Shown piece by piece: positions 1 to 8,089 of a stretch of 11,814 nt of DNA. Location: contig AQSL01000093.1 of NCBI GenBank assembly GCA_000403035.1, forward strand, positions 1 through 11,814, in the 5' to 3' direction. Position numbers and translations under genes: made by a program. Numbering within the stretch: position 1 is the stretch's first letter; the number at the start of each line of letters is the position of its first letter. The notes below the pieces were generated by a model that saw only the letters and a list, made by a program, of their open reading frames with translations, searched no databases and was not told where the DNA came from. The stretch comes from Candidatus Latescibacter anaerobius SCGC AAA252-E07. GTDB taxonomy: Bacteria > Latescibacterota > Latescibacteria > Latescibacterales > Latescibacteraceae.

Positions 1-2
1 AT

Positions 3-2000
3 TATGAATTTAAATCCAAGTACAGTGGTGAAACACCGCCTTTTGATCAGACAACCGTTAATGAGCGTATCCCAAAATATCTCGATTATGTATTTATGAA
101 CGATTATGTTCGTGGCTGGAACACCAAAAAACTGACTGATAATTTTGAGGTTGAACTGGGGAAACAATATTATAAGATTATCGAGCCCGGCGGTGAGCCG
201 ATACAGGTAAACGGCAATGAATACGTTGTCTATTTATTTGACATTTCAAGTATTACAGATACCGTAAGGCGTGTTGAGGCGGAAGTTACCGTTTCTAACG
301 ACTATAGAATACAGGTAGCCGAGATATTAACCAAGTACCCTGACGCCGACCTTGATGCGATGGGTGAAAACTATGACCATTACAATGCCACTTTCTGGAA
401 GACAATGGCGCAGGCGGATGGTAATATAAAAGATGGTTCAAACCTGCGTACAATAAAAGTAGAGTTTGGATATGAGGTGGCAAACACAATATATGGATTT
501 GATGCTCATTTTAATTATCTCGGATTCAAAGTCGATGGAGAATTTGTTGCTAATTCTCATTACTATATGTTTTCCGACGGTGTTCCCGGGACAGGGATCC
601 CGAAAACCGAACCTGAGGATATTACCCCACGTGAGGGACACCGTTACACCCAAACCGATAATGCTTATTACCTCATTGCCCGGAAAGACTGGCTGTATCT
701 TGGTTTCGCCGGCGAGTTCTTCAAAATGGGGAAATATTATCGACCGTATTTTAACTATTATTTTCCATTCGAGACCGCTGGAAATCAGTACAACATCCGA
801 AATGACTATTTAAGAATCTCAATGATTGAAGACAATGACGATGATGATCAGTATCCGGATGTTACTCCCTATCCGCAATCGATGTCATCGAGAATGTACA
901 GTCTGCTTGATCCTGATGGTGTTTTCCCCGGCAATGATATTGACCATGACGGTCTTCCGGATAATGAAAAAAATGATAATGGCTTCCCGGATTATGATGA
1001 ACCGTTTTTGATGTTTGATGTTGATCCGGACGAATATGTCTTCGGCGACGATTTTAACAACAACACAATTCCTGATTTCCGTGAAGACGACATAAAGTAC
1101 GATACGCCGTATGACCTTGATCGTAAGGGCCGTCATATTTACTTCAGATTTACTCCTCAAAGAAATGTTAACCTGATTTTGGGTTCTTTCCGAACAAGAG
1201 GAATAGGTCTGGATAACAGGACAGATGATGATTACGTAAAGGTAAATATCAACTATGATGTCTTTACAGTTGGTAATATTTTTGCCGAATACCGGTATGA
1301 GAAAATCAAGGACAACATCCAGGATTCTTATGTTGTCGTTCCTACCCTAAGCCGTGAAAAGCAGGGTGTTTGGGGTCAGCGCACCCGTTACGATCGTGAT
1401 TTGTACTATGATGAGGTTGAGTACAGGAACTCGAAAGTAAACAGACTCTTTCTTGACTCCAGGATCAGGGGTATTCCTTCGATAACTATCGAAAATCACG
1501 TAAAATACGAGCGAAACAGTCAGGTTGAGGGAACCATGTATGATAATACATTCCAACCAGAGGATATATTGTCTACATTTGCAATGGTAAATAAATTTGT
1601 TTATACAAAGCGTTGGGGAAACTGGACATTCTCGCCGGGAGTTAAATTCCGTTTTTATAAAAAAGAACGTTCGGAATCTATTAATCCCCTTGACCATTAT
1701 ATGATGCGTATACCCCTTGTTTACTTTAAATACCGTGTTTCAGACAAAACAAACATTACGTACGGCATTCAGGGATTCAAAGGTTTTGAGATGATTTACC
1801 ATGACTATATCCAGAACCGTAACAGTTACAAGAAAGTAAACTATATCCTGCAAGTGGAGAACAGGACGAACTATTTCGGTTTCGATACCTGGGGCGGTTT
1901 CGGGTATAAGTTGGAACAGATTATGTTTGACGAAAAATACCGTAAATTCGAGGAGTACAAGAGTTCCTCTTTCTTCATCCAAATGTGGATTGGACATTAA
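3..2000 (+). CDS. Large envelope protein with acidic calcium-binding-type repeats and outer-membrane-like C-terminus (5' partial)
   Basis: The reading frame is open from the window edge (codons from base 3) to the TAA at 1998-2000, so the true start lies upstream and the internal Met at 96 is not a start. I do not recognise the family. The middle (about 820-1095) is very rich in Asp and Asn and contains loops such as DIDHDGLPDNE and DFNNNTIPDF, which resemble the DxDxDG calcium-binding loops of thrombospondin type 3 or dockerin-like repeats. After about 1125 the protein becomes a series of alternating hydrophobic/polar stretches rich in Tyr, Phe and Arg, ending in FFIQMWIGH. This is the look of antiparallel beta strands of an outer-membrane barrel. 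No sorting domain is present at the end. The next gene begins about 140 bp downstream and carries a TonB-like anchor, which fits an envelope role. Surface or outer-membrane location is inference; a soluble beta-rich protein is the alternative. Confidence 0.7.
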   Translation, partial: YEFKSKYSGETPPFDQTTVNERIPKYLDYVFMNDYVRGWNTKKLTDNFEVELGKQYYKIIEPGGEPIQVNGNEYVVYLFDISSITDTVRRVEAEVTVSNDYRIQVAEILTKYPDADLDAMGENYDHYNATFWKTMAQADGNIKDGSNLRTIKVEFGYEVANTIYGFDAHFNYLGFKVDGEFVANSHYYMFSDGVPGTGIPKTEPEDITPREGHRYTQTDNAYYLIARKDWLYLGFAGEFFKMGKYYRPYFNYYFPFETAGNQYNIRNDYLRISMIEDNDDDDQYPDVTPYPQSMSSRMYSLLDPDGVFPGNDIDHDGLPDNEKNDNGFPDYDEPFLMFDVDPDEYVFGDDFNNNTIPDFREDDIKYDTPYDLDRKGRHIYFRFTPQRNVNLILGSFRTRGIGLDNRTDDDYVKVNINYDVFTVGNIFAEYRYEKIKDNIQDSYVVVPTLSREKQGVWGQRTRYDRDLYYDEVEYRNSKVNRLFLDSRIRGIPSITIENHVKYERNSQVEGTMYDNTFQPEDILSTFAMVNKFVYTKRWGNWTFSPGVKFRFYKKERSESINPLDHYMMRIPLVYFKYRVSDKTNITYGIQGFKGFEMIYHDYIQNRNSYKKVNYILQVENRTNYFGFDTWGGFGYKLEQIMFDEKYRKFEEYKSSSFFIQMWIGH

Positions 2001-2142
2001 AGCAATTGATGAATTACGGTTGACGATTGGGAAAGGATGAGGGATAAAAAGGCAGAAGGCAGAAGGCACAAGTGAAAAAACATCTTTCCCTTTATGTCTC
2101 TGCTGTTAAATAAATAGAAAATCAATAAGGCTGGTGATTCAC
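2001..2142. other. Intergenic spacer with short GGCAGAA tandem repeat
   Basis: This 142-bp spacer separates the first two genes. At 2051-2068 the 7-bp unit GGCAGAA is repeated about 2.6 times. I see no hairpin followed by a T-run, so no terminator is called here and the two genes could be co-transcribed. Confidence 0.5.
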
Positions 2143-3381
2143 ATGGCAGAAAAACAGTTTTCGAAACGATTCAGAGGCGCTTCTGATGTCATTGATATGG
2201 AAAAGCTCGAGAGAGAAACCCAGAAGCTGCTCTTCCTCGGGCTCGTGGTGGCGGTTTCGTTTCATGCGGCAATCGGTTCGTACTTTATGTTCAAACGAAC
2301 CGAGATTAAGGTTGTCAAACCGCCGACAATGGAACTCGTTATCCGCCGTCCGAGAATGACCAAACCTTTCGAATTCAAGAAAAAACGTATCAAGCAGAGA
2401 GAATACAAGAAAAAAGAGATCGTCCAGAGAAAACCAACCGCAGAAATAAAAACAAAATCCATTCAGCAAAACCTTCTCGGAACGGTGGCTTCGTACGATT
2501 TTGAGACCTCGATGGATATTGATTCCGGCTCTGAAGTTTTTATTCCCGGGGGGATTGATATTGAAATGACAGCGACAAAAGAACCCGAGAAACAAATTTC
2601 CATGAAGGAAGAAATGATATCTCTCGATGACCTCGATACCGGTCAGTTCAAAGCGATGGTTATCCAGGATCCGAATGATAAGCAGAGTATTAAGGGTTTC
2701 ATTTATATTGCCACCTTATGGGGAGCGCAGCTCGAACCTTCATATAAACGTGCAGTTATACATCTTTCCGATGCGGTGAACCGTTATACAAGTATCAGGT
2801 CAAAAGTTGATAAACATCTTTTTGCTGATTCTCGGAAACTTTTCGAAACACCGTTTGTGTTTCTTTGCGTTGACGGCCAGTTTGAGTTAACTGATATTGA
2901 AGCGAATAATCTTGGTGAATACCTCAGGAAAGGTGGTTTTTTAGTATTGGACAACGGCACACCGGAAAACGAATTTGGAGCGGCTGAGGCATCATTACGG
3001 CAAATGTTACGTGATGCGCTCGGTAATGATGCAAAATTACTGCCTATCCCCAATTCTCATCCTCTATATCATTGCTTTTTTGATTTTGATGATGGCCCGC
3101 CACAGGGTTCGGAAGTTGATTTTTCAAATGTTGCGTCTGAAGGTTTTGAAGCCAGATACAATCGAACTACATTATCTAAACAGGTGTTTTACCTGGAAGG
3201 AATATGGCTGGAAGACAGGCTCGTAGCAATATATTCCAATAAGGGATATGCAAAAAAATGGGCTGCAAACAGTAATAATGAGCCCCAGCTAAAGATGGGG
3301 GTTAACATGGTGGTGCTGGCTTTGACCCAGGAAGGCAGTATTGCACAGCAGAAAATGGATCTATTCACGTCTGAACGATAA
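2143..3381 (+). CDS. TonB-like membrane-anchored protein with C-terminal DUF4159 domain
   Basis: This is a 412-residue protein. I chose ATG 2143, which has GGTGA five bases upstream; the GTG at 2134 has no usable ribosome site. Residues 29-50 form one membrane helix (LLFLGLVVAVSFHAAIGSYF) after a cytoplasmic N-terminus. His41 lies inside the helix, like the conserved His of TonB anchors, though the Ser is two rather than four residues before it. Residues 51-115 are a Lys/Arg/Pro-rich periplasmic linker, also TonB-like. Instead of a TonB C-terminal domain, residues 180-400 match DUF4159. Visible marks are FIYIATLWG, the segment LRKGGFLVLDNGTP near 260, LPIPNSHPLY near 300, YSNKGYAKKW near 365, and GVNMVVLALT near the end. 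DUF4159 resembles class I glutamine-amidotransferase-type folds and has no established reaction. An envelope energy-coupling or sensing role is inference. The domain assignment is fairly sure, the function is not. Confidence 0.8.
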   Translation: MAEKQFSKRFRGASDVIDMEKLERETQKLLFLGLVVAVSFHAAIGSYFMFKRTEIKVVKPPTMELVIRRPRMTKPFEFKKKRIKQREYKKKEIVQRKPTAEIKTKSIQQNLLGTVASYDFETSMDIDSGSEVFIPGGIDIEMTATKEPEKQISMKEEMISLDDLDTGQFKAMVIQDPNDKQSIKGFIYIATLWGAQLEPSYKRAVIHLSDAVNRYTSIRSKVDKHLFADSRKLFETPFVFLCVDGQFELTDIEANNLGEYLRKGGFLVLDNGTPENEFGAAEASLRQMLRDALGNDAKLLPIPNSHPLYHCFFDFDDGPPQGSEVDFSNVASEGFEARYNRTTLSKQVFYLEGIWLEDRLVAIYSNKGYAKKWAANSNNEPQLKMGVNMVVLALTQEGSIAQQKMDLFTSER

Positions 3382-3599
3382 TTTTTTTTATAAAATTTCA
3401 TTTACCCTCGATATGAACATTGTTATCTGATACAATACTTTATGTAAGAGGAGGTGAATAGACAATTTATTTAATTTTATCAACACTTTTATTTTCGTGG
3501 CAAGAACACTCAATCGGAAGGAGGGAGGTTAATGAAAGAATAATTGTATGTAAGATCCTATATAATTAATTGGTTTTCTGAAAAATGAAAGGTTTAGCC
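3382..3599 (+). promoter_or_regulatory. Leader region with two strong Shine-Dalgarno sequences not serving the main gene
   Basis: The spacer holds AGGAGGTGA at 3449-3457, a full match to the 16S 3' end, with no ATG, GTG or TTG at usable spacing. It also holds AAGGAGG at 3518-3524, seven bases before ATG AAA GAA TAA (3532-3543), a three-codon minigene. The real gene starts at 3600 using the weaker GAAAGG at 3587-3592. A TACAAT at 3431-3436 could be a -10 element but has no convincing -35. The arrangement could be mRNA-stabilising 30S binding sites or a translational leader; this is inference. Confidence 0.4.
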
Positions 3600-5498
3600 A
3601 TGAAGAAAACACTTTTAATTGTTGCTGCAATGGTTTTGTTTGTGCCGTTTTCCTTTGCGACTGATTTTTCGCCGACTGTTATGACCCTGACTGCGCCGGA
3701 ACAATTCCAATATGATTTTACCGGTGATCCGTTAAAAATTGATTTCGAAGTTGCCGGTACACCGGGGGCCGTATGGCTTATTTTAAACACCAAAGGTTTG
3801 GCGGAGAATATTGTAGGCATACGAAACGGTCATTTGGGCTGGCACTATGTAAACAAAGTTGACACAACCATTTATGTTTCACAAAGGTACACTGTAGACC
3901 AGGGTGAAAACTCGATTACCTGGGACGGTAAAGACCAGGATGGAAATCTTGCCGCTGCCGGCGATTATGATTACTATCTCTGGGCCTATGATGATCAAAC
4001 ACCAAGGCAACTTGCCTGCGAATATATTGATATAGGATTCGATTGGCAATCCCAATTCACACAAGTGCTTGAAATAGACGAAACAGGTTTGCCATTACCA
4101 AATCCAATCTTATATGGCAATTGGCCCTGGTGGAAGAGTCAAGACCCGGCTAAAAATCTCCCTTACAAAGAATTCGGTATTCATTATAAGTGGGTAATTG
4201 GAAATGACCCAAATGATTTAACTCTTTTGCGAACAACAGATTGTGCTATGTATGGAGACAGGAAGGATTCTGGAGAGCCTGGTTACTTCACGTACGGTGC
4301 TCCTGCATTGAATCCGGACGATTATTCAATATTTTACCATTGCAGTATAAATGTGGATGCTAAGCAAAACACAATGCTCAAGTGGCAATGGGTTGAAGGA
4401 GGTGAAGCTGTACTTGACGAAACGTGGCTCGGCTGGGATGAGTTAGTGTGGCAGGATAAAGGTATGGCAATTGGTCATAATGCACAACATCCAACGTGTT
4501 ATACAGATTATTTGGAAGGTAATTACATTTATGTAGTTTCGCCCGGTCTCCATCAAAAAGAAGAGGAATGGAACAAACTACGCTGTGTAACATTCGATGG
4601 TGAAGTTATTTTTGATAAAATGATGCATGAGTGGTTTTATCCTGATGACGGTAATCCGAATGAGTACATTAATGGTGCTTTCCACAATATGGCTACTAAT
4701 GGAAATTATCGTTGGTTCCTGTTGAGTCATACTTGTTGTATGCATGAGATGATTGACATAAGCAGAATAATTGATGATCCTGATGTTGATCCGGAAGATT
4801 ACATTATCTTCCAGAACGCTAATGGTGATTACTGGATGGATAATGGTTATCAGCCAGATTTTGAACCCGCATGGATCTGTCTCCATGATAAACGATCGGA
4901 AGTAACGAGAAGAGATAGCATAGATATTGATCAAAATGGATTCAACATTATTTATACTTCCTTCTTAGGATTGACAACTTTTGGAGTATCGACTCAGGAT
5001 GGAACGGCTATAGATGTCATGTCGTTTGCTGATGACACTGTTTCTGATAATAAATTTTGGAAAATGGGCGGTCAACTCGTAGATTACAACTCAGACTATG
5101 ATGGTTTATACATGGGAAGAGCACTTCCTCCAGATGCGGGTGCTGGTGATCAAGTATGGTTTGTTGCTTTTGACTCAGTTCATGGTGTAATTTCTAATGC
5201 ACCGGTTATCGAGCCCGGAGTTGAAGAAGCACAGGCGGCATTCGCTCTCGGCCAGAACGCTCCGAATCCGTTCAACCCGACAACCTCGATCAATTTCACC
5301 CTTCCCGAGGGTGATCAGGTAATGGTCGAGATTTACAACGTTTCAGGCCAGAAGGTTGATACACTGGTAAATGATTTCATGGATGCAGGTAAGCATTCGG
5401 TCGTTTGGGATGCTTCCGGATTATCCAATGGTGTATATTTCTACACCGTGAAGTCCGGTGATTTCTCAAAGACCATGAAGATGACACTTCTCAAATAA
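3600..5498 (+). CDS. Secreted protein with FlgD-type Ig domain and C-terminal T9SS (Por) sorting domain
   Basis: This is a 632-residue protein. Start 3600 is chosen because GAAAGG lies seven bases upstream and the N-terminus is then a clean signal peptide (residues 1-20, cut after FSFA); ATG 3585 lacks a ribosome site. Residues 22-130 look like a FlgD-type Ig-like domain, with the signature ITWDGKDQDGNLAAAGDY near 106. The central part (about 140-540) is rich in Trp, Tyr and Asp and unrecognised; it may be a propeller or other beta-rich fold. Residues 548-632 are a textbook type A sorting domain: NAPNPFNPTTSINFTLP, then VEIYNVSGQKV, LSNGVYFYTVKSG and a final MKMTLLK. In FCB bacteria such tails direct export through the type IX system and are cleaved or anchored at the surface. 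The tail is much richer in G+C than the centre. Cargo function is unknown. Confidence 0.85.
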   Translation: MKKTLLIVAAMVLFVPFSFATDFSPTVMTLTAPEQFQYDFTGDPLKIDFEVAGTPGAVWLILNTKGLAENIVGIRNGHLGWHYVNKVDTTIYVSQRYTVDQGENSITWDGKDQDGNLAAAGDYDYYLWAYDDQTPRQLACEYIDIGFDWQSQFTQVLEIDETGLPLPNPILYGNWPWWKSQDPAKNLPYKEFGIHYKWVIGNDPNDLTLLRTTDCAMYGDRKDSGEPGYFTYGAPALNPDDYSIFYHCSINVDAKQNTMLKWQWVEGGEAVLDETWLGWDELVWQDKGMAIGHNAQHPTCYTDYLEGNYIYVVSPGLHQKEEEWNKLRCVTFDGEVIFDKMMHEWFYPDDGNPNEYINGAFHNMATNGNYRWFLLSHTCCMHEMIDISRIIDDPDVDPEDYIIFQNANGDYWMDNGYQPDFEPAWICLHDKRSEVTRRDSIDIDQNGFNIIYTSFLGLTTFGVSTQDGTAIDVMSFADDTVSDNKFWKMGGQLVDYNSDYDGLYMGRALPPDAGAGDQVWFVAFDSVHGVISNAPVIEPGVEEAQAAFALGQNAPNPFNPTTSINFTLPEGDQVMVEIYNVSGQKVDTLVNDFMDAGKHSVVWDASGLSNGVYFYTVKSGDFSKTMKMTLLK

Positions 5499-5531
5499 AA
5501 CCCTTTCCAATATTTGTGAGTGTTCTTTTCG

Positions 5532-5564
5532 AGGAAAGCCCTGTTTAGAAAGCAGGGCTTTCCT
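5532..5564 (+). terminator. Hairpin after the T9SS-cargo gene, probable terminator
   Basis: A perfect 12-bp stem (AGGAAAGCCCTG with CAGGGCTTTCCT) encloses a nine-base loop, 34 bp after the stop codon. The run of T typical of intrinsic termination is not downstream (GAATATAAAT follows), so it could act as an mRNA 3'-end stabiliser instead. Confidence 0.6.
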
Positions 5565-5618
5565 GAATATAAATGATAATAATTCAATGTGAATCAGAAT
5601 AAGAAAGAAGCATGTACT

Positions 5619-6707
5619 ATGATGAGAATGATCCTGATGATTCTATTGCTGACCGGAACATCGTTTTCACCTGTTTTTGCTCTTGGGCGGCCGGAAATTG
5701 AGTTTAAAATCTTCCAGTTTCCACGTAACATGATACCCTGCATCGACGGTAAAACCAATGACTGGGACATTGTCGGAGAAGAATATACGTACCGGACGGA
5801 TCAGCTCGATGGCACAACGGGCGGTTTCCCCGATGGTAAAGTCGATCCGAACGATATCGATGTAAAGGTTCGTGTCGGATGGGTCAAAGACTTGAACCGT
5901 CTCTACTTCCTCTATGAGGCGTATGACGATTACTGGGATTTCGGTATATTCGATGGCGGGGGTTACCAGAATGATATTTTTGAGATAATTGTTGATGGAG
6001 ATATTTCGGGCGGCCAAATCATTCACAATGCTCAGATCAAGGACAGAATTGAGAACCATTTCCGCTATAGCGGTGTGCATGGCCAGAACTATCACATCTT
6101 TACGCCTCCGGTTAACAATCAGTGGTGCATTGTCTGGGGAAGCCAGCCCTGGATATGCAGATTCCCCTGGGCAAACTATACATATGATTATAATTTCAAG
6201 CCCGGCGAAAGCGGAAACCTTGTCTTAGAGTTCTGGATAACACCGTTCGATTACGCTCCTTATGACGGCCCGGAAAGATCGGTGATTTCCCGGCTCGAGG
6301 AAAATGTGATAATCGGCCTGAACTGGGCGATTCTGGATTTCGACAATGGGAAAAAGAATGGCATAGGTAACAGTAATCTGGCCCATGAAAGATCAGCGGT
6401 TTCCGAAGCTTCGGCACTCTGCGCTTTTCGCCTGATGCCGCTTGAAAAAAGTTTTGAGCCCGCAATCGAAGCCCGGTGGTCTTTCAAAATTATCGATATG
6501 GACAGGCGGCTGGTGTATTTCAAGGATGAATCTCTGGGTAACATTACAAGTTGGCTCTGGCACTTCGGCGATGGAGATACATCCACAGAGCAGTTTCCCA
6601 TCCACCGGTATGAAAAACCGGGATTCCAATACACTGTCTGGCTCGATGTTGAGGGTCCCGATGGGAAATCCCGTCACTCAAAGCACTGGGATGTTATGCT
6701 AAAATAG
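5619..6707 (+). CDS. Exported CBM9-like domain plus PKD domain protein
   Basis: This is a 362-residue protein. The frame opens at GTG 5589, but ATG 5619 puts the signal peptide (residues 1-21, cut after SPVFA) at the N-terminus and has a purine stretch AAGAAAGAAG eight bases upstream, so I use 5619. Residues 30-255 match the CBM9-like (DOMON-type) carbohydrate-binding pattern. It opens with IDGKTNDWD, then has strands around VRVGWVKDLNRLYFLYEAYDD, and NDIFEIIVDGD. The C-terminus from about residue 287 is a PKD domain with WHFGDGDTSTEQFPIHRY and FQYTVWLDVEG. Both domains are typical of extracellular polysaccharide-binding proteins. No catalytic domain, sorting domain or lipobox is visible, so it is probably a periplasmic or secreted binding protein. 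It sits between the T9SS cargo and the oxidoreductase array. The glycan bound is unknown. Confidence 0.82.
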   Translation: MMRMILMILLLTGTSFSPVFALGRPEIEFKIFQFPRNMIPCIDGKTNDWDIVGEEYTYRTDQLDGTTGGFPDGKVDPNDIDVKVRVGWVKDLNRLYFLYEAYDDYWDFGIFDGGGYQNDIFEIIVDGDISGGQIIHNAQIKDRIENHFRYSGVHGQNYHIFTPPVNNQWCIVWGSQPWICRFPWANYTYDYNFKPGESGNLVLEFWITPFDYAPYDGPERSVISRLEENVIIGLNWAILDFDNGKKNGIGNSNLAHERSAVSEASALCAFRLMPLEKSFEPAIEARWSFKIIDMDRRLVYFKDESLGNITSWLWHFGDGDTSTEQFPIHRYEKPGFQYTVWLDVEGPDGKSRHSKHWDVMLK

Positions 6708-6730
6708 CAGATTAGCGAATTTCATGGTAA

Positions 6731-6782
6731 GAATAAGAGCAGCAACTGGAGTCATACATCGCTACGAATAAGAGTAACAACT
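6731..6782. repeat. 17-bp direct repeat upstream of the first Gfo/Idh/MocA-like gene
   Basis: GAATAAGAGCAGCAACT (6731-6747) recurs as GAATAAGAGTAACAACT (6766-6782), 15 of 17 bases identical and 35 bp apart, just upstream of the gene at 6809. It may be a regulator-binding pair or a local duplication. Confidence 0.45.
6765..6775 (+). promoter_or_regulatory. Candidate operator CGAATAAGAGT (copy upstream of first paralog)
   Basis: The 11-mer CGAATAAGAGT recurs exactly, as its reverse complement, at 8195-8205, just upstream of the second paralog. Sharing between two leaders that otherwise differ suggests a binding site; this is inference. Confidence 0.3.
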
Positions 6783-6808
6783 CCTTTATACTAATCAGGA
6801 GACACACC

Positions 6809-7951
6809 ATGGGCAATAACAAATCGAGACGTTCGTTTTTCAAAACTGCGACTGCAGGAAGTGCATTTCTTGCTGCTGCTCCGAGTGCCCGGGCACAACG
6901 GAAACCTTTCAAACGGAACAGCCCTTCTTCGACAGACCTGATAGAGGTAGGTGTCATTACCTGCGGAGAGTACACCCATATTGATTTCGGCTGGGGTTTA
7001 ACCATGAATCCTCCGCCGGAATCTTTTAAAGGAGGATACTGGCCGAGAATGACCGGCATGATCATGACCTACTGCTGGGACCCTGATCCGGTGGTCGCCG
7101 GGAATTTTGCCAGGCAAAATGACATAAAAGTTGCCAGGAATTACTACGATATGGTTGATAAAGTTGATGCGGTTATTTGCTCCGGTTTTTACGCTACAGG
7201 CTGGTGGCCCCAGCTTACGAAACCGTATCTCGAAGCAGGTATCCCCTGCCTCATCAATCGCCCCTTTGCCTTTTCCATGAAAGAGGCCAGGGAAATGATT
7301 GCGCGCTCGAAAAAACACAATGCGCTCATCTATGTGCCCTCCGCCTATGAATCACGCTATGAGACAGAACGCATGTTTAACAATGTGCTGGCAAAAATTG
7401 AAGAAGGTGCTCATATTCGCGGCGCGTATTGCCGAATTGCTGGGAATGAATATCCGGCGCATGGCGTTCACGGGCTGTATAATATTTACACGGCGCTGAA
7501 GCCGAAAGTTGTTGCTGCCAGTCTCCAGGCGAAAAGCTGGTGGGATTTCGGGACCGGATTCATGACCATGAAATGTGTACAGGATAACGGCCCTGAGTAT
7601 TACATTGGTCTCCATGTAGTGGGCGTTCCCGGAGATTATTCTAATCTGCTGGTATTCACCTCGAAAGGGAGGCTCGAGGAGCATATTGAATTTGTCGGCG
7701 GCGAAAACAGAATATATAATCAGCTCAAGAACCACAATGCCACAAACATGTTTGCGTTCAATAAAATGCTCGTTTCCGGCGAAATGCCCCAGACCCATGA
7801 TTTTATTCTTGATAAAACGAGGACATTTCTCACGGGATTCTACTCGCATTGCGAAAAGGACGGCCTTATGATAAACTGCGATGACCTGCCCGAAGACTGG
7901 CGTGCACCAGAGGTCCAACCTGATCATATTTCTGATGAAATTTTTAAATAG
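6809..7951 (+). CDS. Tat-exported Gfo/Idh/MocA-like protein, paralog 1
   Basis: This is a 380-residue protein; the start is set by AGGAG seven bases before ATG. The N-terminus has a Tat signal: SRRSFFK with the twin Arg at 7-8, a hydrophobic segment, and a cut site after SARA (residue 29). From residue 45 a Rossmann-like pattern begins (IEVGVITCGEY), followed by the Asp-ended second strand CWDPDP and then VDKVDAVI. The order matches Gfo/Idh/MocA oxidoreductases, but GxGxxG reads TCGEYT, and the motif usually reading EKP is NRPF (150-153). His218 and His221 in YPAHGVHG may correspond to the conserved catalytic His region. Conserved ends include MPQTH and LPEDWRAP. Zymomonas glucose-fructose oxidoreductase is a known Tat-exported member with a tightly held cofactor; a similar periplasmic sugar role is possible but unproven. 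Two paralogs follow. Cofactor binding is uncertain because both key motifs are altered. Confidence 0.75.
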   Translation: MGNNKSRRSFFKTATAGSAFLAAAPSARAQRKPFKRNSPSSTDLIEVGVITCGEYTHIDFGWGLTMNPPPESFKGGYWPRMTGMIMTYCWDPDPVVAGNFARQNDIKVARNYYDMVDKVDAVICSGFYATGWWPQLTKPYLEAGIPCLINRPFAFSMKEAREMIARSKKHNALIYVPSAYESRYETERMFNNVLAKIEEGAHIRGAYCRIAGNEYPAHGVHGLYNIYTALKPKVVAASLQAKSWWDFGTGFMTMKCVQDNGPEYYIGLHVVGVPGDYSNLLVFTSKGRLEEHIEFVGGENRIYNQLKNHNATNMFAFNKMLVSGEMPQTHDFILDKTRTFLTGFYSHCEKDGLMINCDDLPEDWRAPEVQPDHISDEIFK

Positions 7952-8019
7952 ATAGTAATAAAAATAATGTTCTCTTCACAAAAAAGTCTGGTGAAAAAAT
8001 GATAAGGTTCAAGAAGTAA

Positions 8020-8066
8020 GCTGTCAAGGGTCAACGCTAAGTGTTGATTTACAAGCCCTTGACAGC
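8020..8066 (+). terminator. Bulged long hairpin downstream of paralog 1
   Basis: GCTGTCAAGGG (8020-8030) pairs perfectly with CCCTTGACAGC (8056-8066). Inside it, TCAACGC (8031-8037) pairs with GTGTTGA (8041-8047) with one G-U pair and a TAA loop, leaving an eight-base bulge (8048-8055). The total is about 18 bp. No T-run follows. It could be a terminator, an mRNA processing site, or a palindromic repeat element; copies elsewhere in the genome would decide. Confidence 0.45.
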
Positions 8067-8089
8067 AACAAACGATATATTTCATTACA

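Noticed and set aside
2051..2068. GGCAGAA repeats as a phase-variation tract
   Set aside because: There are only about 2.6 units, outside any gene and too short to imply slippage control.
2122..2595. 157-codon open frame on the minus strand over the start of the DUF4159 gene
   Set aside because: It mirrors the Lys/Glu-rich linker of the + strand gene and shows no domain or start signal of its own.
3382..3390. T-run directly after the DUF4159 gene as an intrinsic terminator
   Set aside because: No G+C-rich stem precedes the T-run.
4578..4934. 118-codon minus-strand open frame inside the T9SS cargo gene
   Set aside because: It is an Ile-rich translation of the AT-rich centre of the real gene, with no motif.
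6787..6792. TATACT as a -10 element for paralog 1
   Set aside because: It lies only a few bases before the ribosome site, so a start from it would leave no room for a leader.
7352..7927. 191-codon open frame on the minus strand opposite paralog 1
   Set aside because: It lies wholly within the conserved body of paralog 1, its product has no recognisable domain, and the + strand gene has a ribosome site, Tat signal and paralogs.
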